From Loxodes magnus (taxonomy: Eukaryota > Ciliophora > Karyorelictea > Loxodida > Loxodidae), in assembly GCA_946699065.1 (NCBI GenBank), contig CAMPDV010000020.1:992001-1056000 (forward strand): 64,000 bases of DNA, given 5' to 3'. Under the pieces are notes generated by a model. That model saw only the letters and a program-made list of their open reading frames with translations, did not search any database and was not told where the DNA came from. The position numbers and the translations under genes were made by a program. Shown here in pieces: positions 55,001 to 64,000 of the stretch. The stretch's first letter is position 1, and each line of letters begins with the position of its first letter.

Positions 55001-56994
55001 CTGAGAGTTTTCTGATATTTGAGTGTAGTACTAACTGTCTTTCAAATTTCCATCTTTATTCTATTATAATTTCTAGTTCAATTCTTGGATTTTATTTACC
55101 TCTAGTTATTTTGGTATGGCCTCATTGATAATATCTACATGAACATTTGCATATTAAGCAATAGCCATGATTTGTACTTGTTAAAATAGAGTTTTAGATA
55201 TTGATAGCAGTGCTTAATAAATTAACCAAAGAAATATATGGGTAGTTTTAGGGATTTTTCTTTTCAGCAGCAGTTCTGTTGTTTGCTCTGCTAGTTTATA
55301 AAAAGTAACCTTATGCATATCAGAAAGTTAATTTCATATAACTAATCTCTTTCCTCTTAATTTTCTATGTTTCCATCATTGCTACTGTAAGCAAGTTTTT
55401 CAAAGACTCTAATATTTTGCTTATCATACTTCTTGTGGGAATTTTTGTAATCATAATGATTGGAACTTTTTATCAAAAGAAATATCCTGATTATCTCAAA
55501 TAACTAAAGCCTGACTTAATTAAACTCTTTAGGTTTGCATTTAAGCCTAAGTCCAGCATAGATTTATTAATAGATCATGTTGTTACGTAAAAGAAAAGAG
55601 TAAGCATAATGAGAAAAGGCTTGTATCAAAATGTTAAGAAATCAGAAACACTCCAATAAGAGAAGCTAAAGTAAATCTTACTAAGCAGCAAGCAGCAAAT
55701 ACTTATAAGCATAAAATCATCAAATGTTTGCAAAAATGAAGAACAAAATGACTGGGATCAAGAAAGCGATGATTAGGAGCATGACAAAAATATAAAGGGC
55801 TCAGTAAATAAAAACTTAAAGATATTAGAACAAAAAATAGATTTGAATGAATCTAAACTTTTAGATGATACCAAATTGCTTAACAATTCTAATTTAAACG
55901 AAACAAAGGATCTTATAAATGCACAAAATTCATTTTAAATTAATTAATTAATTCTTTCAAATGTTGCTTAGGCAACAGAAACATAAAAAAACGAGTCTCT
56001 GTATAGTTAAAATGACGATTTCAAAATTTAAAAAATATAAGATAACTAATAAAGTCAGATATTATAAGCCATGTAGTCTAATAACTTAAGTGGAAAAAGC
56101 ATGAATTGTTAACTAGAATAATTTAAACAAAATGAAAATTTAAAAGAATAACCGAAAGATAAGATCTCTGAGATACAAGAAAAAGAAGAAGTATAAAATG
56201 TTTTATCTTAAATATATCTTTAAAATTAAGATTTAATTAACTTTCATAACGTTTTTCTCTTTTATGATATAATTAAATTTAAGTTTAATGTTTAAAAGGC
56301 TTACAAAGAACTAAATCAATAAGTTAAAGATTCAAAGTCCTTCTAATAAGATACCAATTTTTGAATTATAGAAACTGAGAATTAAATCTATTTAGTTAAA
56401 ATTGAAAGTATAAATAGTTTAATATAAATTGAATAATTTAGTTATAACTAATGCCTATTTAAGTACAAGTTAAGAGATTGTAAATACATTTCTATAAATA
56501 AAATTAAAATTCTCATATTCCTTTATAAAGGAGAAATAGAAAGAAGCGACTATGTTGAATAATAGTTTGCCTTAGATTTCTAAAAATTAAGTCTAAGTCT
56601 TCGTAGTTAAAAATAAACAAAATTAGAAGAAAATATTGGTTGTCTATAAGAATAGCATCTTATAATGCTAAGCTATAAAGAAAAATTAAATAAAGTAGCA
56701 TTAATAAATTAAAAGCTGAGAATATTTAATTATATTAGGAAACAAAATAAGAGAAATCTTTATAAACTTTAGATCATTAAATATTTATTATTTCAATGTA
56801 AAATATTAAATAATAGCAAAATAAATATCACTAGCAATTAATTAACTATATAGTCAATTAACTTATTTATTATACTAATGATATGTCAAGTTAAATAAAT
56901 GATTAATTTTAATAGATTAAAATAATCTTATACATGTTAGTTTTGGAATTAAGTACTTTAGATAAATAAACGATAATTATCATAGTTAAAATGA
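52060..56994 (+). CDS. Receptor: signal peptide, tandem type-1 periplasmic-binding-protein-like modules, about 8 membrane helices, 1,644 aa
   Basis: ATG 52060 starts a signal peptide (MLSILILGYQVSSLNVLVVS). About 800 residues of ectodomain follow, with two copies of an ANF-receptor/PBP1-like pattern (KALRTLLSKLNFSKITYI; later FPGPTSDYP, SWLPAYFVLQAMRI, SWELLGKMYIKYMERNNWNK then IGVMFE). Helices: LLWIIMIVLVVLSFLILLIG, FFFSLIIQFFQYLAIGPS, TIWIIYYICVVLAIFTIIFI and five more to LLIILLVGIFVIIMIGTFY. After KKYPDYLKQ and FRFAFKPKSSIDLLIDHV comes a 350-residue Gln/Asn/Lys-rich tail. The first TGA of a tight cluster at 56992-57003 is taken as stop; an earlier TGA at 56362-56364 is possible. Paralogue of the gene at 59061-62957. 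Predicted to sense a small extracellular ligand such as an amino acid; signalling route unknown. Confidence 0.78.
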
Positions 56995-59060
56995 TACTGA
57001 TGAATAGCAAATAATAATTGTATAATTGAAATAAAGTTAAGAAATTATAATATTCAAATTTATTTGAAATATTAAACTAATTTTAGTAACGAAGTGTTTA
57101 TAAGGCTAAAGATAGTATTATAAATACTGATTATTTATTAACTAGCTTCATAAAATCTTAATTATAAGAAATAATTTAAGGTTATTTCTTATAATTTAAG
57201 AAAATTAACTTTCTAAGTATTATAAACTAAGCGCTTTAATTGAGATATTCCTTTGATAAACAAAATGCTAATTAAACTAATTTAATTCTTATTTGATCTT
57301 TATAAAAATATATCCAAATAAAAGAAAATACTAGAATTAATAAATAAAAGAATAATATAATCATAATTTTAAGTAATTGCATAGCTATACTGACTACTTA
57401 AGCTTTGTAATAGCTTTTAAACTCTCAGTAGTTAAATATTTAATTTGGAAAGTTATTAAAATAATTAAATATAATACATTTTAAATATAAATTCAATAAT
57501 TCTACTAAATCATTAAAAAGGAGCAAAGTAAAAGCATACTAAAAATATATTACGTAGACGATTTGGTTATAATGGCCAGCTTCTTATAAAATAAATCTAT
57601 TTCACAAATAGAAAATTGATAATAAGCATCCTCTTAATTTTATTTTAAAATGTGATCTCACAAAATTTAGGATATCAAAATTAAATAAGATTACTTTACA
57701 TTAAAATTGTGAATGATGCAAATAGAAATGAATGAATAATTGGGGAATTACCATGCTTCTGTTTAATTAAAATTTGAAAAAAACAAAAATATAAATCTAC
57801 TTAATGTTAATTATTATATATTTATAATTAACCATAAAAAACCCCAAAATTAAGTACTAGATAAAAGTTAATTAAACAGAATAAAACTTAAAAAAGATAA
57901 TTATAGATATTAAATTTATTTAAATTTTAGTTCGCTGCTATAAAAGCAAAACTTCATTGATTTACATATTTGGATTTATAATAATTATTTTTTGACCAAA
58001 ATTTAAATATGAATTGCTTTAAGAACCATTATAGCAGGAAAGCTTTACAAAATTATCTTATAAAAATTAATTCAAACTTAGACAACCTTTTTAATTCCTT
58101 AAATTAAAAAAACTTGCTTAAAATTATTGAGAAAATTGTAAAAATTAGCAATTCTTGCTATCGAACAGTATGTTTCATAAATAGCAATGATTATATATAA
58201 TAAAATAATAGAAAAAGTAGCAATTAAATCAATTTTAATTAAACTTTTTTTTAGTCTAAGTCTATTTCACTACCATATATTACATAATTATTTTAACTGT
58301 ATAAATAAAAATTTAGATTTTCCGTAAATGTAGACATAAATTTTCCCTTTTTATATAGTATGTGATATTAAAATTTATCAGTTTAAATAATAAATAAAAG
58401 ACTATTAGTTGTTATAGCTTTTTTAGAACTTTTTAATAGTTTCTATGTAATAATTATTGATTATAGATATACCAATACATTTATTTAATCAATTCCTATT
58501 TAAAACTTTCAATTATTATTTGATTGTTTTCAAACAGAAAAAGTTCCATTAATAAACTTAAATACATTAAGTTTTTAATTAAAGCTTTGGAATTAGTTAA
58601 CATAGGTTAATGGAATGCTGTTATGGTAGTTTGATATTTTAATGCTGATATAAAATATAATAAAATGCCTGAAAAATGTAATAAGGTTAATTCATAAAGA
58701 CTTTATTAATTATTAGTCTTTAAGTACTTAATCATTGTCAATAAACTCTTTTTAATATTATATAGTAAATAATCCTTTATAACCCTATAAGTGAAACACT
58801 TTATTGTTTAAAATTATGATTGCTGACCTTTAAAAGAGGTGAAAAAAGTTGATTAAGGAACTAGAAAGATCTCTATTCATTAAGGGAAGAAACTATCAAT
58901 TTAAGATTCTTTTCAATTATTTAAAATTGATAAGAAGAATAAAGAGAAATATGAGCAAATAGGATTTAAGGTTAAAATCAAATGAATTGAGAATTTATGA
59001 TTTTTAATAAGGTTTATTATAGATATTATAAATATCAAACATCTTCTAAGTTCTAAATTT
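56995..59060. other. AT-rich DNA between the two receptor genes
   Basis: About 2 kb between convergent paralogues. Apart from the reverse-transcriptase-like segment at 57400-58300, nothing is supported. Confidence 0.4.
57400..58300 (+). mobile_element. Degraded reverse-transcriptase-like segment (YVDD motif)
   Basis: One forward frame reads SILKIYYVDDLVIMASFLQN at about 57530-57590, the Y-[VA]-D-D catalytic core of a reverse transcriptase with the usual hydrophobic flanks. Downstream residues (EMNEQLGNYHASVQLKFEKN near 57730) could be its thumb side, interrupted by several TGA. Upstream, no finger or template-grip motif was recognisable. No LTR, poly-A tail or target duplication was found. 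It may be a decayed retrotransposon or a chance match to a short motif; the second cannot be excluded because the DNA is AT-rich and only one motif fits. Confidence 0.35.
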
Positions 59061-62000
59061 TCAATTCATATGATTTATTTATTTTATTTTCAACTTCAAT
59101 TTTCGCTTAGTTTCTGAAGTTAAAATATAAACTTACTAAAACTATTTTTTCGGCGACTATTCACTTGTTACTACATCAGAATCTCAGTGATCAATTTTAA
59201 GCATTTGATATTTTATATTCTTGCTCTAACTTTCTTGAATCTAATTAGAACTTTAAATTTAAATAGCTTTATAGTTTAAATTTTTTAGCTAGTCATTTTG
59301 ATCTTAACTATTTATGCTACTTTTGACAAAAGTTGCAGTTTATTATGTAGTTTGAGTCCTTTCTTCAATTTAATTATTTAAATCTTTAAGCTTTAAATCT
59401 GCTTACTAAGGTACTTGATTCTAGGAATTATTTATAAGATTAAGATTTGCACTTTATCTGCTTTCAACGATGCTTATTTTGTTTTAATGTTAAGTTTTAA
59501 TTAAATCGTAAAGCATATGAACGTCAGCTAAAGGCCTAAAGGCAAATCTAAATCATAAAGTATTATCTTATTGCTTTCGGTACAAATATTTAGGATACTT
59601 TTTAACTAAATAGTAGGCTAGCACTATTAAGATTGCTACCCATCCTACTAATAGTAAAGCAAATCATTATACTTATTACTCCATCTAGCTTAGCATAGCA
59701 ACAGAGGCTAATAAACTAATTCATATTATTGCTACAAGAGAAGCTATCTGCACACAGTTGATTCTTCCATAATTATATGGTCATATTCTTTAGACTAGAA
59801 TAGTGTAGATGATAAAAATGACAGTAAATAGAATGCCATATATTTCTTTGCTATAAAGGCCTAGTGTTTTTTAGAACATTATGCAAAGTGCTTGGATAAA
59901 TGTTTTAAGAACTATAAATGTAGCTTTTTGCTTTAAATGCGCTTCGGTTTGCAGCTCTTGAACAAAAGGTCTTAAAAGCGAAATTGTGGGAACATACATA
60001 AATAGAGCTAAGGATCCTCAAATTACCCAGCTATTATGAGAATCTTATCAGCATCAAGTCCAGCAGTCTCTGAATAAATAACTTTCCTTAAACTCAAGAG
60101 TCCCATTTCTATTAATATCTACTGCTTTTGTGCATATATAAATATCACTTAAAATGTACAACACGGGAGTGAAAGAGGCATGTCCAATAACAGGCAGAAG
60201 CCAAAATGATACATTAGTTAACAACTTAGCTGGGTAAAATTTAGGAAATCTTTCTTCTAATCTTAGAGATAAAATAATAAGTAAAAAAATTCAAGAAATA
60301 CTAACAATAACACAAAAGCTGAAAATCATTTAGAAAGTGTTTATATCTCAATTAATTAAGTCATACATGTCCAGTTTAAAAATCTTAAATATTTTTTCTA
60401 TAATTTTATGTATAGAATCAAAATTAGGACCTACTGCCATATACTAGCATTACTCAATTGTAAATATTACTAATCATACTCCATCTTCAGATGTCATTTC
60501 TGTTTTAGAGTCTAATTCTTATATGCTTTATTTTCTTCAACATCTGTAACTAACATAGGCAAATATGCCTGCTATTAAAACAGAAATAGATGTTATACCA
60601 AACGATAAATTTTCTCCTTTTCTAAAATCCTGAATATCTCTTGATCTGAAAGGACAATCAATATCTTCAATATAGTCTTTGGGTATGTTAATAGTTCCAT
60701 CCCCTCACATTATTTCTTTTTATAATTCCAGGACAATAGCACATGTAGTACAAAAAGTTCCAATTTCTTCATCTATTCATTGTCCGTCCCCCTCATCATC
60801 TCTAATATTAGTAATATCGTATTTTTTAGTAGCTGGATCATTATTGTTCTATTCTATTGATATTTTTCCTTAGCTTCCTAGAATTTTTACATTTCTCAAA
60901 GCTTTATTTAAGATAGAGTTTTATTCATAGTTTAATCCATTTTATATGGCATAATCTAAAGCTCCTGCTAATAGAATAGCAGCATCGAAATTGAAACTCG
61001 CCATCCAATTTGGTGGTTCGCCAAAAGTTACTTGATATTAATCTCATACATATTAGCCATAATCTCCATTAAAAGATGAAGGAATATAAGCTAGAGATCC
61101 TTTTATAATTTCCATTGTTTTCTTTCAAACTTCATTATTAGGAACTTCTTTAATCCAGTCAGAAATTATTCATTCATTAGCAAGTCAGATTCAATCTCCC
61201 TATCGAGCTCCAAGATCATATAAATGAGGAAAAATAAAATTTCATGCATCTTCTTAATAGCATACACATATTCCAATATGTGCCCCACTCTTTTAAAATG
61301 CATCAACAATAGGCTATCACTCTTCAGGAGTTCTTGAAGCTAATACAGACGGATATTATCTCAAATCTTTTGGATTAGCAACAACAATTCCCCATTTTTC
61401 TGCTTCTTCAACAATAGCTATTCCAAGATCTCTAGCTCAAGCATCAGTATCATACATTACTGCTATTTTAGTTCATTTATAGAGTTATACAACTCTAATT
61501 TAAAGTATTGCCATATAAGCATCCGATTAAATTGTTCTTACATAATTTGGAAATTAAGTTTTATTGGTGAACATAGCATTTGTTGCTGTAGAGCCAATCA
61601 TTGGCCTAAAATCATTTTGTTCGTACAAATAATTAAGAAAATTTTTAGTCATTTCAGAAGTATAAGTACCTAATATTCCAACGCCTAACTGATCCTTTAT
61701 CTTCTTATATCTTTGATCTGCGAACTAATAGTCTCATATACTTCCTCCAACTCCGTAGCCATTTGGTTATAAAATATAGTATTCTAAAATATCACTTCTT
61801 TTATTCACCTCTATAAATCCAAGTTCTCCTCCTTTTATAACACTTATTTCTCAATCAGCCAATGTTCCATCTGGGTTTAATATATCTTTAGAATATGAAC
61901 ACAAAATAGTCACTTTATCTAATGGAGGAGTAAATGAAGGACCTAAAAATGTAATTGAGTCAGTTATTGCTATAGAATTATTAAATAAGTCTATTTTTCC

Positions 62001-62957
62001 AACTTCCTTCATCTAGCTATTCTACATATTGTAAATTTTCAGCTCATTTCTTGTTTATATTTGTTTTACGCTATGCCAAAAATCATTATTCTGTTCAGCT
62101 TGTGCATTCATAATCTATTTATGCAAAGCAAACAAATATTACTTTAAAAAAAACCACATAAGTTCTGCTTTAGATTTGAAATCTCCATAGGAAATAGCAA
62201 TAGGACCATCTTAAAGTTTAAACTCTTTAAGTAAAGATTCTTAAATTCCTATGAAAGTCTTTTAGCCTAAAATTCATTAATATCCATTTCTATTTATTTC
62301 TAGCAACTATGCTATTTTAAGTAAATCCACTGCTTTACTAATATCTGCCTCAAATATATAAATGCTAACTCCCAAAGACTTAAGCATTCCTCCTGACTCT
62401 TTTGCATTTTATTCATTATTTTTAACATCTGAATAAGTAATTCTAATTCTAACATTTAACTATCTGCTCTTTTAGATTTCGTCTAAATTTAGCTAAACAT
62501 TTCTATCTGAAATTAATCCAACATTCTACCATTTGAAATACTTCATTAGCATCAATAACGCTTTAGCTTAATTTTAATAGATAGGATCAGTAAATAAACT
62601 AAGTTTGTTATTCGATATATTTGGTAGATTTTGCGATAAATCAAGCTATTAGTCAGCAATAAAGTGCATAACTTAATTTTACCTGCAGGCCTCAGATATA
62701 TGAATGGTATAAACATAACATGTAGTGATGTCTATGATTATTATTATCTTTCACCTTTATTTTATACTGTCAATAAACTCGTAAATTTCAAATTGGTTAG
62801 TCAAGCACTTTTCTATGAGACTCCATTAGAACTGCTCAGTATTTTCTCTTCTTATTATTTAGATAAGTTACTAATCAGACTACTAGGTGTAAACCATTGC
62901 TAGGAGCTAGCAGCTTGAGTAAATAAAAAGTAAGAATAGAAGGGTAAGAGATATCAT
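59061..62957 (-). CDS. Receptor paralogue: signal peptide, tandem PBP1-like modules, about 8 membrane helices, 1,298 aa
   Basis: Minus strand, ATG 62955-62957 to TGA 59061-59063, single frame. Signal peptide MISLTLLFLLFIYSSCQLLA. First module includes IYQNQAKALLMLMKYFKWQN then VGLISD; second, more conserved, includes GVGILGTYTSEMTKNFLNYL, RPMIGSTATNAMF, NYVRTIQSDAYMAILQIRVV, KWTKIAVMYDTDAWARDLG and NWMASFNFDAAILLAGALDY: the ligand-binding fold of ANF receptors, class C GPCRs and bacterial amino-acid binding proteins. Helices begin LSFGITSISVLIAGIFAYVS; helix 2 QYMAVGPNFDS matches QYLAIGPSLEH of the paralogue. The last helix is followed by KKYPKYL and FRFAFRPLADVHMLYDLI, then a 150-residue Gln/Asn/Lys tail. 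TGA is used for Trp unusually often (about 25 times). Eight predicted helices argue against a plain class C GPCR. Confidence 0.83.
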
Positions 62958-63485
62958 TTTTTAATTATCTTATTAAATAAACTGAAATAAAGCTTCTTAC
63001 AGTTGCTAATTTTATTACTTATTCTAATTAAGAAACTATCACTTCTACTTACTCTTCATTAGTGCTTCTATTAATTGTCTGTGTACATTTATCGGATTTT
63101 ATTAAGAAGTATCAAAAAATTAAAGAAAGCCTAAATATTATAAGCATGCAAACAGTAAAAACTAAATAAAGGTATAAGTATTGATTACTATCTTAATTAT
63201 GTTTCTAGCCTATAAAGTTAAGCTAGATTTTGATGGAAACTAACCAATTATAAAGAATTTGTAATTTGTTTAGTTTATTACTAAGCTTTAATCTTAAACT
63301 TTCAAACTATCTATACTGAACCTAAATGACTAGACTTATTTAAAATTAAGCTATATCTTCTAAAATTACTTTTTATGCAAAAGTTAAATATTTAAATATA
63401 AAGATAGAAGCTAAAACATCACACCTTATATAATTTAAGCTTTAATTAATTAAAAGCATAATACTAGAGATTTCTTTCAAAGATA
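62958..63485. other. AT-rich region upstream of the receptor gene
   Basis: About 530 bp upstream of the receptor start. Nothing coding or structured was recognised. Confidence 0.45.
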
Positions 63486-63812
63486 ATGGCTAAAGTTAAA
63501 AAAGCTAGTTTTAAAAGAATGATAATTATACAAACTGGAGTGAAGGAAATAATCACTAAAGCTTTAATTTAATATGATTTTCATAACATAGTATTTATAG
63601 TAGTTAAAGATAATATAATTATTTATTCTTTTGAAAGGTAAATATTATTATTTAAAATTTATTTGATATAATAGAATTTAATGGACTAAAAATAAATTAG
63701 AGAAAATTATTAAAACCACCTTTAGAATTATTAATAGTAGAACAATCCTTCAGATCATAATAGCAGATAGGCTTAAAATCTTGATGTAAATTCTAATTAA
63801 CCAAAAAAATGA
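63486..63812 (+). CDS. Possible small protein, 108 aa
   Basis: ATG 63486 to TGA 63810-63812 without internal TGA. It begins MAKVKKASFKRMIIIQTGVK, has a short Ile/Val-rich strand-like part (NIVFIVVKDNIIIYSFE) and ends in a polar tail (NNPSDHNSRQAQNLDVNSNQ). The start and tail look protein-like, but the length is well within chance for this composition. A GT-AG pair inside could be an intron giving a different C-terminus. No family recognised. Confidence 0.3.
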
Positions 63813-64000
63813 AAATTTACAGATTGACTTATTGTTTGAATTTTTATAATCTGCAATTTAATTTTTATAGCTATGCAAATAGTAGGTATTTAATATAGAT
63901 AGTATGATTAGATGGAGAGGTATAGAAAGATACCTAGAGGAGATTTGTTCCTAAGTTTACAATTCCTACTAGTCTATGATTTCACTTTTTCTCCCTTTGG
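63813..64000. other. Window end, no feature
   Basis: Short AT-rich end of the window; somewhat higher GC near 63900-63950 but no gene or telomere-like repeat is visible. Confidence 0.4.

Overview
The window looks like nuclear DNA from a ciliate with a reassigned genetic code. It is very AT-rich. Recognisable proteins read through only if TAA and TAG mean Gln and TGA means Trp inside genes, while TGA is also the only stop that closes every clear gene. That combination is known from karyorelict ciliates such as Loxodes (code 27); the heterotrich Condylostoma (code 28) uses all three codons both ways. Introns are tiny (16-26 nt, GT-AG) and found on both strands. I infer a Loxodes-like karyorelict. 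A standard-code translation sees only fragments, and many apparent ORFs are antisense shadows. No translated stop was accepted without checking the opposite strand.

Layout. 0.4-6.2 kb: a Q/N-rich protein, a large coiled-coil protein and a convergent coiled-coil protein. 7.2-8.7 kb: an amino-acid transporter. 10.7-13.8 kb: a coiled-coil protein divergent from an unrecognised helical protein, then a CNOT2/3-type NOT-box protein. 14.3-20.9 kb, minus strand: a membrane-anchored histidine phosphatase, an unknown basic protein, a CDKL kinase with a long tail and a coiled-coil protein; a hairpin-dense presumed ncRNA lies at 16.2-16.4 kb. 21.2-27.2 kb: an SLC44/CTL transporter, an unknown protein and a long coiled-coil protein. 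28.0-31.4 kb: a GH47/EDEM-like protein lacking catalytic acids, running in frame into a basic protein. 35.5-38.7 kb: an AGC kinase with a zinc finger. 41.9-50.2 kb: a coiled-coil protein, TIM17, an ankyrin protein, an alpha/beta hydrolase and an ArfGAP. 52.1-63.0 kb: two convergent paralogous receptors (signal peptide, bacterial-type ligand-binding modules, about eight membrane helices) flanking a decayed reverse-transcriptase-like stretch.

Genes are separated by 0.2-4 kb of extremely AT-rich DNA. Because TGA is the only stop and is rare at this composition, chance ORFs of 200-400 codons are expected there, so ORF length alone was not accepted as evidence. Some gene pairs are very tight: TIM17 and the ankyrin gene start 28 bp apart. 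There is no operon logic; this is a housekeeping and signalling assortment (protein import, vesicle traffic, choline and amino-acid transport, mRNA decay, kinases) with an accessory sensor pair at the right end.
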